Assembly: GCF_018446385.1 (NCBI RefSeq)
Contig: NC_055986.1
Span: 26,274,302 to 26,338,301 of the forward strand
Source: Zingiber officinale
Lineage: Eukaryota; Streptophyta; Magnoliopsida; Zingiberales; Zingiberaceae
Length of the DNA stretch: 64,000 bases
Direction of reading: 5' to 3'
Shown here piece after piece: positions 25,165 through 33,836 of the stretch. The position numbers and the translations under genes are program-made. The notes beneath the pieces were generated by a model, which had not been told where the DNA came from, searched no databases, and saw only the letters and a list, made by a program, of their open reading frames with translations. Each line of letters begins with the position of its first letter. Positions within the stretch are counted from its first letter, which is position 1.

Positions 25165-25560
25165 GCCGTCTCAAACGTTAAAACCGAGAGCCGCGCGATC
25201 GGCTATAAACATCCGCGCCGTTGAGAGCCACGCCGATCGGCTATAAACATCAGCGAGCACCGTCGTTAAAATCGAGAGCCGCGCCGATCGGCTATAAACA
25301 TTCGCGCCGCGAGCACCGTCGTTAAAATCGAGAGCCCGCCGATCGACTATAAACATCCGCGCCGACGAGCATCGTTAAAATCCGCGCCGCCGATCGGCTA
25401 TAAACATCCGTGCCGAGAGCGGCGCCGATCGGCTATAAACATCCGTGCCGACGCGCCGCCGATCGGCTATAAACATCCGCGCCGACGAGAAAAATCCGAG
25501 CCGCCGATCGGCTATAAACATCCGCCCCGACGAGCACCATCGTTAAAAATCAAGTCGGTC
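25165..25560. repeat. Irregular array of GCCGATCGGCTATAAACATC
   Basis: About nine copies of GCCGATCGGCTATAAACATC separated by variable spacers rich in CGAGCACCGTCGTTAAAAT. Each copy holds a GCCGATCGGC palindrome followed by CTATAAA. It lies between the integrase end and the antisense frames of the Tat element. Confidence 0.85.
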
Positions 25561-25955
25561 CGGCGACTATAAATACCCCGGACGAACGAATATCGAGTAA
25601 GAAACCATGGAAACTACAAATATTAAAACATTCGGGCCCGATTGGGGTTGGTCCTTCGATACTCGGCGTTTGTTAACTTCACGCAGGCAAGATACGTGCA
25701 GAGCGAGTAGGCCTCCCCGCTCGGACTTTATGCAATGGGCCAAGCCGATCGGACGCGTGACGGAGAACGCTTAAGAGCATGACTGACTCTAAGCATACAC
25801 GTTAAGCAAATAGAAGAATATTATGGATAATGAGTAAGAAGACAAAAGCAGATGGGCATCGTTTCATTAGAAGAAAAATTATGCCGAACGGCACGTACAA
25901 AAATTTTACATCCGCCGAGCGGATGAAATACAGAAAGTACTTGAAATAACCTGCA

Positions 25956-26543
25956 TCACTCCGGATCCTCAAAATTAAAAAAGGCGTCCGGGATGTCGTC
26001 AATCATGGCCGCCAGTTCAGGAGGGGGAATGCTCAGGTCAGCAGGAAGGTGCCCCCCCTTCTTAAAGTACGCCGTGGTGACCTTGACCGCCTCGATGAAG
26101 GTTGAGGAGACGTTGCCACCGAACTTTTCGCCAAAGCGCTCCGAGCGGAGGTATTCCTGGCGCGCTGCTGCTAGGCGACTCGGCTCTCCCTCCTTATATT
26201 TTTTGAGTGCCGCTCGGGAAGCGGTTAAGGTATCTTGGACTGCCTTCAAGTCCACCTCGGCCTTTGTGCGTTCTGCCGAACGGTCCTCCCGCTCGGCGTT
26301 CAGCTGGGCGTTAAGATCCTTGGATTGCTGATCTAGGGCCCGGACTTCAACCTTCATCTTATCCAGATCCGCGATCGCCCGCTTCTTCCGACTGCTGGCG
26401 CGCTTCACGTCTGCGTCGCGTATCTTCACCAGGCCTTCAAGTCGAGCCACCTCTGTAGCTAGGTGCGGCCTTCTTGTTCGGCCTCGGGGCTTGTTTCTCC
26501 AGCCGTGGGACCCCGACACTTGAAGTTTTCCAGGCTCCTCCAA
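25956..26543 (-). mobile_element. Antisense reading frame of the Tat element, coiled-coil part
   Basis: Minus-strand frame of about 195 codons. Its middle is a long charged helix (LEGLVKIRDADVKRASSRKK, then VEVRALDQQSKDLNAQL) with heptad-like spacing, and its end is acidic (IDDIPDAFFNFEDPE). Tat-lineage elements (Grande, Retand, Ogre relatives) are known to carry antisense frames between pol and the 3' LTR; the position and strand fit. Function unknown. Confidence 0.65.
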
Positions 26544-27294
26544 CTCGGCTAGCCGATGGCTAGTGGCGATTTGCTCAGCCGTGTTGTAAAGGAAATAATG
26601 AAATCAGAACAAAGCGGTGGCATGCACGGGAAGAAAATGAATTTACAGGTGGCTGCTTGCATGTTGTTGTCGGGATTGCTTGGGCGTCATGAGGGCCACT
26701 TGAATCTGGGCGTCCTCAAAAGTTGGCGAGCGGACCCGTCAAGGTTATTTCGTGAGCAGGGCTCGAAGGCCGATCGGCAGACAATAAATATTCCTCCGAT
26801 GGGAATCGGAGGGTAGTCTTGATGGTTGGATGGCCGGATGGCGCTTCTGGTCGCCTGACGCGGAGACTCCTATAGTGGAAGTTTCGCCCAACCGACGTAG
26901 GCGACGAGCGGGAAGGCCGTGCGGTGGGCGAAACCGCAGGGTCCCGATCTGTGATGGCGTGCGATCCGTGAGATTACGTCGATCGGCGCACGTGGTTCCG
27001 CCTCTTGGGTGGACGGTGGAGTCTCGTCGGCGTTCATGAACCTCCAATGGGGATCCCGACACAGGGCGCCACTCGGCGCAGGATCCGCCTCAACCTCCGT
27101 TGAGCGGATGGGGCTTTTGTTTCAGGCACCCCTCTCTCAGCATCGTCGGTGGGGATGAGACCCGCTCGGCGAGCTCTTTGGTGGCGCTTCAATTTCCACG
27201 GACTTTAATTTCAAATTAGCGGTAGCCTTGGAGCGCCACACTAAGGAAAAGAAATTAAAATCAATTAGACAAAAAGACTAAGAGTAAAGAATCC

Positions 27295-28032
27295 TTACTC
27301 ATGCGGAAGGGAGATTTGCCCGAAGGAGACAATCCGAAAATATACAACACCCCTTAATGGTCGATCTTGTATCATTGACCGGACAACGATTCGCGCATGA
27401 AGATAAAGGCTGGATTGCTTCGAACTTGCCGAGCTCCGGTCGAGCTGATGCCATTTGGTTCGGAATGCGGGCCGCTCGGGAAGTCGGATATAGAAGAAAA
27501 ACTCCTTCCAGTGTTTGTTGGAGGTCGGCATATTATCAAAAAATTTAAAGCCTATTCTACTTTGGAAAATAAAAGTGTCCGGCTCGGATTGTTTGGGGTA
27601 GAAGAAGAAGTGGAATATTTTGGGGTCAAGAGGGATACTGTGCAGCTTGAAGAGGACGACCACCCCGCTCAGCAGCCTAAAGGAATTCGGCACAAGTTGG
27701 CCGAGCGAGATGCGAAAATAGTTACAAACCTCTAAAATAAAGGGATGGGTAGGAAATCTAAGACCGCCCTGGAATTGATCTAAAAAGAAACAAATGGTGC
27801 CGATCGGCGGGTCATGTGGCCGGTCAGTCGGGTCGGCTATAACTATTTCATGGTTATCAGGAATCTCATACGTTCGAACGAGGCGCCGAGCACCCTCCTC
27901 ATCAAATCGACTCTCCATGGTCAGGTACCAAGGGCCGGGAACACCAACAGCGGGTCCGGAGGAGCTTGCCATCTCGAAGAAGCAGAAAGATAGCAAGAAA
28001 TCGACGGAATGCGAACAAAAGAGGCAAGACAA
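27295..28032 (-). mobile_element. Antisense reading frame of the Tat element, 'gypsy-type transposon' domain
   Basis: Minus-strand frame with YEIPDNHEIVIADPTDRP, then FFLDQFQGGLRFPTHPF and LGQLVPNSFR. These are hallmarks of the plant 'putative gypsy type transposon' domain found in antisense frames of Tat elements. The likely initiator is the MASSSGPAV methionine inside the frame, near 27973. Its last part shows no recognised motif. It lies upstream, on the minus strand, of the coiled-coil frame. Function unknown; part of a fossil element. Confidence 0.7.
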
Positions 28033-28626
28033 GTTGGGAAGACCTTGTAAACGAAGGGAGAAGACTCACTGAGAGGGAAGCGGACGAGAAGGATCACCGG
28101 TGAAATGGTAGCCATCTAAAAACAGACACTGGATCGTCGGAGGCCGCAGCAATAGAACGAAACAGAAAGACAAAGCGCGAGCAAGTGACCGGCCAAAAAA
28201 GGGGACGGAGGCTTTATACGGCCGAGGCCAGTCAGCCTCCGCCGTCCGATCTAGGTCACGAGAAACGAGGACGCCATCGGGCCGTCCATTTCAAACGGGG
28301 GCGTCCCATCGTAAGTGACGCCGCCGCCACACAATGGTCGACACGTGGCGCCCTGTCATCGAGCGCAATTAATGCGCCCATACCGCGCACGCTTCGCCTT
28401 AATGAAAAAGATTGCACGATTTCCGAGAAGATTTAGACAAGCAAACACCCATGTTGAGCGACAAGACAACCAAAACGCTGAGCCGAGCGGCTGAATTTGG
28501 TAGAAGGGCCGAACGGCCCCATGGATATTATAAGCTACGGAAAGGCGGCGACCGCCCGCTCGGACACATAAAGTCCAGTCAGTCGGACTCACTTCCTCCT
28601 TCGACTAGACTTGAAGGGAAGACAAG

Positions 28627-29326
28627 TGATCCGGCGATAAGAATGGGGGGCCCACCTTCTGAAGGGTCCCAGCCTAAGGACGGATGGAGGGCTGGCCAAG
28701 CGGGTAATGGTCCGAGCGGAGCTAGAGATAACTCATCCATGGGCTTGGGTTTCCGACGCCAAGGCAGGAAGATCGAAGGGCCGAGTCGGCTGGGACCGAA
28801 GGGCCGATCGGGTGGTCCGTTCGGCCAGGATAGGGGCGAGGGTACAAAGGTGGCCGAGCGGCCTATGCGCTCGGCTCGGGTTATGGGATATCAGCAGAAG
28901 CATGTCTGATGATTAGGCAGTACACAAGATCGCACGATGGAGGATCTTGCCGTCACATCATGGAAAGGTTGATACAGTAGCAGTATGGCCTCATGGACGT
29001 CTTTCTGACAGACCCATATCTGAGCATGGTCCTTCTGACAGACCCATACCTGGGCATGGTCAAAAGCAGGTGGTTGCTTTGATTGGCGCGCCCAGGCTTC
29101 TTTGAGAGGTCTATATAAGGTCTCCATTTCTTCACCGGAGGTATGAAAAAAGTCTTCATCTTGAGGCCACCTATTCGTGATTCCTCGCCTGACTTGAGCG
29201 TCGGAGGGCCGTCGCCGGGACACCCCTCCCGGCTCGGTTTTGCTGCAGGTTCGCCGGAGCGCTCGAGGATTCAGCAGGGAGCGCCACGTGCCCAGTGTCC
29301 GTTGACTCCTGGTTCGGACAGGATCA
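28627..29326 (+). repeat. Tat element 3' LTR
   Basis: 700 bp, TGATCCGGCG to GGACAGGATCA, near-identical to LTR1 (12646-12776 plus 22258-22805). TATATAAGG near 29112. Confidence 0.85.
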
Positions 29327-30050
29327 GTTATCATTTGAAATTCACAGTATTGCCTTCCAGTTCCTGCATAATCAAATGTAAATATATTAGATAATGCAAG
29401 AGTTCAATTGAGAGAATGTCGTCGATGTAAAATCTGTGTACAAAAGAAGAAAATTTCATGAACTTTCACAAAAAAAAATGTTACATTTGCAACATCACCA
29501 CGCCACAAAGAAAGTGATGCATACGAACTTTCAAATTCAAAATAATAGTAAAAGGACAACTATAGATGCCTTTCTTCTCAGTGCATGTAGACATCCACAC
29601 CAAATGCACAAGAATGAGTAATGATCAGTCTTTTTCCTTGTCCAATTACATGAAGTGGCACCACCCAATTTTTTAGGTTTATTTAGTAGTAAGGAAAAAC
29701 CAGCATGCAAGGAGGATCTAAAATCAACAAACATATGAAAAATAGAACCTGTGATCTCTTTGTGAAGACTTGATAAGAAGACAATCAAAGTCTGAGAAAG
29801 TGAAATCAATAAGTCACAGATCCATGCAATAAACTTGCAGGACAATCAGAACAATACAGTTACATTAATGAGAAAGCATTTTTATGCCATCACCAAAATC
29901 CATTGCAGACAACTACCTAGTGTATTAGATTCTTTGCAACTTTGACAAACACACACATAATTGCATTAAAGAGAAAGCGGACAGAAGGAATTTAGTAATG
30001 CATACTTGATACATAAAAATGTTACAACCAATGAAAACAATACAAAGCAT
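29327..30050. other. CACTA interior without clear coding
   Basis: AT-rich. The first 55 bp repeat 12415-12470 in diverged form. A minus-strand open stretch at 29537-29845 has no domain I recognise. The pICln C-terminal exons expected here were not found. Confidence 0.5.
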
Positions 30051-30059
30051 GCATGACAT

Positions 30060-30760
30060 CAAGGATACATTTTCCAGCATCTGAAGGAACAAGTCTCATT
30101 TCAGTGATTTTTGACAACACCAAATCACCATTTATTTCTGAATATGAGGCTTTGGACTCCTCTTCATCATCCTCATCACCCGTCTCAATCTTATCAAGCA
30201 TCCAACAAACATGCATAAGCTGGAAAATGAAAATCACTAGAGAAGCCATCGACAAAATAGTCCTTTAATGCTCAAAAAATTCAAGTCAAAGTGACAAACT
30301 CAAGTTTACCAAGCAGTGAATAAGGGGAAAAAAATATATATCACATTTTGTGCTTTAATCCTGTTATCTTCAGATAGAACATCACGAAACTCGATCTTAA
30401 ACCAAATACCTGAGTATAGATGCAAGGAAATGGGTAGGCCTCTCGGCCCCTCAATACAGCGTGAAGAGACAACGACAGAAAATCCACCGCGTATCCTTTC
30501 CCTCTGTCGGCGTCACTCAACCAAATCACTCTCCTACAAGGAGCTATTCGCATCAGACAGAAACACCAAGAAAGAAAGTGAGCAGTGCGGCACTGATACC
30601 TGGTGGTGACATAGAGAGACCCAGGAGATTCCAGGGGCCAGGAACCGAGGGCGATGGCGACGCCATGCAAAACGTACATCAGCTCCTCGCTGTCGTCGGA
30701 GCCCAACCAAGGTCGTACGTTGCCGTCGACGATGCAATCGTCGAAGTGCTGCAGCCCTGG
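30060..30760 (-). pseudogene. Captured fragment of a pICln (methylosome / chloride conductance regulator) gene
   Basis: Three minus-strand exon pieces match plant pICln, the PH-like chaperone that feeds Sm proteins to the PRMT5 methylosome. About 30760-30598: LESPGSLYVTT, preceded by an acidic start with GLQHFDD. About 30545-30420: RRVIWLSDADRGKGYAVDFL followed by SLSLHAV..EAYPFPCIYTQ, the family's best conserved block. About 30205-30060: an acidic tract (TGDEDDEEES) then LVLSKITEMRLVPSDAGK. Intron sequence lies between them, so the copy came from genomic DNA and was not a processed transcript. The C-terminal part is missing. It lies in the right arm of the CACTA. Confidence 0.8.
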
Positions 30761-30804
30761 AACAAGGTAGGTTCAAAGATGTCCTTTTTTTTAAAAAAAA
30801 TATT

Positions 30805-30965
30805 TTAATAGAACCTATTCGTTGGTCGAGGGAGAGGTGGACAGTCCGCCCGTCGCCGTGAAGCATGAGGTTGGAGTCTCCAAACAGTTGGGTGTAGCCT
30901 TCCTCAAAGGAGATGGTGGCGAGGTTGGGCAACTTCAGGAGGAAAGCAGCCTCATGGGAAGGGAG
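30805..30965 (-). pseudogene. Captured first-exon fragment of an XTH27/28-like gene
   Basis: Minus strand reads LPNLATISFEEGYTQLFGDS followed by NLMLHGDGRTVHLSLDQR. This is the N-terminal strand region of xyloglucan endotransglucosylase/hydrolases of the XTH27/28 type, where FDEGYTQLFGDxNL is typical. The active-site motif (DEIDFEFLG) is not present, so it is only a fragment. It lies just beyond the pICln pieces within the CACTA, on the same strand. Confidence 0.75.
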
Positions 30966-31491
30966 CAAAATCAAACACAAAAATAGGAGGAAGTAGAAAG
31001 GAAAAGATAAAGTATGGACTAAGAAGGGGAAGCAAGGGCATCGTCTTGATCCTGATCGGGAGAGGAAGGGGCGTCGATCTAGGAAGGGGAAGAGGGAGAT
31101 GAGGCTGAGAGAGATGGTCGGATGGCCAGTGGCGAGGAGGAAAGTGGTGGTGGCTTCGCGACGGTATACGGTGGACGGCGTGATATAGGTTTAGGTTTAG
31201 AGGAAAGAGTGAAGTGTTGCAAATTTTGACTAAGTATTGATGGAAAAATTATATTATTTTATTTTGGTTCATAGACATCGGGTTTTAAAAAACCGCTGTT
31301 TAAATCGGTGTTTATTAACGAAAAAAAAGCGCTCATAGACATCGGCTAAAAAACCGATGTCTATGAGCAAAAATCTGCGCTCATAGACACCGATTTTTGG
31401 AAAAATCGGTGTAAAATACTCAAAGACATCGATTTTTGCTTAAAACTGTTGTTGTTCCACCGATGTCTATGAGGGTTTTTTTGTAGTGGTG

Positions 31492-31587
31492 GAGGAGTTT
31501 CTTCGGATCATCGGAGTTCGTCTTCATCAGAGGTCATCATCATCCATCGGAACCAGTGCTTATCCTCGCATATCTCGGACAAGATCA
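31492..31587 (+). mobile_element. Gypsy-type LTR, remainder after the CACTA
   Basis: Continues the LTR broken at 9096 and ends CTCGGACAAGATCA, resembling the end of the Tat LTRs (GGACAGGATCA). No primer binding site follows, so it is a solo or 3' LTR. The following bases are GTAGT. Confidence 0.6.
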
Positions 31588-31655
31588 GTAGTCTGTCTCT
31601 CTTCATCTTTTATATAAATTTTGCCCTTTTTTTCTTCCCCGATAAAATACTTAGA

Positions 31656-32646
31656 TAGTGTTTGTTTCACTCCTAGGAATCAGAATAGGAATGAGTATCA
31701 TAGTATTATAGAATGAGAATGAGTATGACCTTGGGTATCATTATTAAAAATAATGTTTGTTTAGTTGAATATTTTTAATCGGAATGAATCTAAATTTTCT
31801 TTTTTACCCTTAGAGGAAAATAAGAGAAAAAATTAGATGTGAGAGAAAAATATGATGAGTGAGAATGATGAGAGAGAAAGTGTGATAAGAGAGAAAACAT
31901 AATGGGAAAATTGAAGAGAGGGAAAGTGTGGTGAGAGAAAATGAGGAGAGAGAACTTGATAGGAGAGATTGAGGAGAGAAAAAGTATGATGGAAAAATTA
32001 AGAAAGGGAAAGTGTGATGAGAGAAAATGAGGAGAGAGAAAGTATGATGAGAGAAAAAGTATGCTGAGAGAAAAAGTGTGATGAGAAAAATGAAGAAAGG
32101 AAAAGTATGATGAGAGAAATGAAGAAAGGAAAAGTATGATGAGAGAAAATGAGTAGAGAGTATGTGATAAGAGAATGAAGAGAGAGAAAATGTGATGAGA
32201 GAAAATGAGTTGAGAGAGTATGCTAGGAGAGATTGATGAGAAAGAAAGTAGGATGAAAAAATGAGGAGAGAGTGTGTAACGGGAGAGAAAATGAGGAGAG
32301 AGAATGTGTGATAAGAGATAATATAGAAAGAAAATGATAGAGAACGAGGAGAGAGAAAGTATAATGAGAAAATGAGGAGAAAGAAAGTATGATTAAAGAG
32401 AACAATAAGAGAAAAAGTGAAGTGAAAGAAAAATTGAATAAATATATTAAAAATATTTTTATCCAAAACTTAATGTTCATTCTCATTTGGGTCATTTCTA
32501 TCAAAACTTAAGAAAAGATGTGAATTTCATAATATTCAAGTTTTTAAATTTTATTCTAAAATTTTGATTTTATTCCCATTAATCATAGGTAAAGTTTAAA
32601 AATAAATCCATTCTTTCGATTCCAAAACCTTAAACCAAACGTCACA
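31656..32646. mobile_element. MITE-like element with a purine-rich core
   Basis: Left end AGTGTTTGTTTCACTCCTAG and right end, inverted, GACGTTTGGTTTAAGG are loosely matching terminal repeats, both followed by GGAATC and AATGG-type motifs. No clear target duplication. The core is a degenerate purine-rich array. Superfamily not assigned. Confidence 0.45.
31815..32440 (+). repeat. Purine-rich degenerate minisatellite
   Basis: More than 600 bp of almost pure purines on the plus strand, built from shuffled AGAGAGAAAGTGTGATGAGA and GAAAATGAGG units. Strong strand asymmetry. The open reading frames on its minus strand are by-products of the repeat. Confidence 0.85.
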
Positions 32647-33836
32647 TTGTTTTGATATGAGAACCCAACAATTTCCTCACTAAATTATCATAAATGCGGA
32701 GTGCGGACTCAGAAACCTGGGCCAATCAATAATAATAATCAACAGCCGAATTTTTCAATAAAATAAATAGTTATAAATTAGAAAAATTAATGAAGAGAAA
32801 GGGAAGAAAAGAGACCACAAACCCGCCCCCCGCTCGCTCAACAGCACCACCTGCCAAGTCCCTTTTATCATGCCCGCTTGCAGCAGCGTCATTCATCTTT
32901 CATTTACCTTTTTCTCATTTTTCCACTCACCCTTCTCCCTTTTAAATATTCCTCTCTCACTAAAGACAAAACGAACGGTACGCTACTCCTCGCCATCTCT
33001 TATCTTCCCTAATCATCCTCGCCTGTCTGTCTTCGTATCGTGGGTGACTGGTGTTGACCTGTGGGGCCACCGGCGACGCAGATATCCTGCACCGGAAGCT
33101 CGTTAGCATGCTCAGAGACCAGCGCGGTGATTGAGTTTCGCAACGATTCCGTACGGGCTCCACCCATTGCAGAAAAGGGCACCGACCGATGCCTGTCCCG
33201 TAAAACACCAGCACCACACACAAGGTGAGTGAGAGCCGTGAAGCCAGCCCACTGCAAAGTCAGCCGTAGCCATGGTCCCAACACCCGCCGATCCCATCGA
33301 GTTGCTTCTTCGAATTTTCCTCCCTTCTCGAACCGACCCATGAATTGTACTCTTGTCGTGACCGGATGGGCGTGTGTCCGTCCCACCGTTGTCCCGCGCG
33401 CTTAGCGAGGATGAGAAGGCCTTGCAAATGTGGATCGTGATGGGGGAGCGAGCGCGGGATCCGCCCGATGCCCATCGCGGTCTCTTTCCCCCACTGTCCA
33501 CCGCCTGCCACACTACTGCTGACGCTGATACTGCCGCCGTTTCTGCTGCGTTGATCAGCGAATTTAATGGATCTGCCGCGCTCGTCTTTTCCTTTTCTCT
33601 CGCTTCTTTTGACATTCTCATTAACTTAAACCCATCTCTCTCTCTCTCGCTCCCCTTCAGATCCAAATGAGTCGCTTGAAGTACGTTGCTCCGGCGATAC
33701 CTCGCACGGTGACCCTACGACCAAAGCTTCTCTTCGCCGAGTTGGAGTCGCTGCGGTCGGTTTCTTTCTTCTTGATCTCCTCTTCTTGATCGTTTCCCTG
33801 CCGGCTGGAACTCGAGACATTGAAACCGCCGTGGAG
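32647..33836 (+). promoter_or_regulatory. Promoter and 5' leader of the ORP gene
   Basis: Sequence changes from AT-rich to CT- and GC-rich. A TATA-like TTTTAAATATT lies near 32940, followed by CCTCTCTCACTAAAG, so a start of transcription near 32970 is possible. A probable leader intron runs 33225-33660: donor CAAG|GTGAGT is near-perfect and the acceptor has a long CT tract ending CCCCTTCAG. The second leader exon holds a small upstream frame (33667-33789). Confidence 0.5.
33667..33789 (+). CDS. Upstream open reading frame in the ORP leader
   Basis: ATG six bases after the inferred leader acceptor, then 40 codons (MSRLKYVAPAIP...) ending TGA at 33787-33789, 47 bases before the main ATG. It does not overlap the main frame. 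It could lower ORP translation or allow reinitiation; whether it is translated cannot be told from sequence alone. Confidence 0.4.
   Translation: MSRLKYVAPAIPRTVTLRPKLLFAELESLRSVSFFLISSS

Larger units (their letters stand above)
12646..29326 (+). mobile_element. Tat-type Ty3/gypsy element, non-autonomous, with two guests
   Basis: LTRs begin TGATCCGGCG and end GGACAGGATCA. LTR1 is split by a copia insertion (12646-12776 and 22258-22805); LTR2 is 28627-29326 (700 bp). Both LTRs have a TATATAAGG box and are nearly identical, so the insertion is fairly young. After LTR1 comes TGGCGCCGTCTGTGGGAAC, the usual gypsy primer binding site; before LTR2 lies a purine tract (GAAGGGAAGACAAG). Without guests it is about 5.6 kb. 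The interior keeps remnants of a gag start and an integrase end, plus long antisense reading frames typical of the Tat lineage. Flanks GTTAA/GTTAT suggest a 5-bp duplication with one mismatch. Broken or reduced; a fossil that would need partners to move. Confidence 0.8.
9097..31488. mobile_element. CACTA (En/Spm) element with nested insertions and captured host genes
   Basis: Left end CACTACAAGAAAAACCCTCA and right end, inverted, CACTACAAAAAAACCCTCAT form the terminal repeats. The 3-bp target duplication GTG is present at 9094-9096 and 31489-31491. Subterminal regions (9110-9440 and 31270-31470) are full of repeated GACATCGGTTTT/AAAACCGATGTC motifs, the usual transposase-binding arrays of this superfamily. 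Removing the nested Tat gypsy and its guests leaves about 5.7 kb. That remainder holds no recognisable full transposase. Instead it carries minus-strand exon pieces of three host genes and one short terminal exon that could be the element's own. It is probably non-autonomous and a gene-capturing type. Confidence 0.9.

Noticed and set aside
31810-32504. 200-codon minus-strand frame rich in Phe, Ser, Leu
   Set aside because: It is the complement of the purine-only repeat, which lacks stop codons by composition. No start context or domain.
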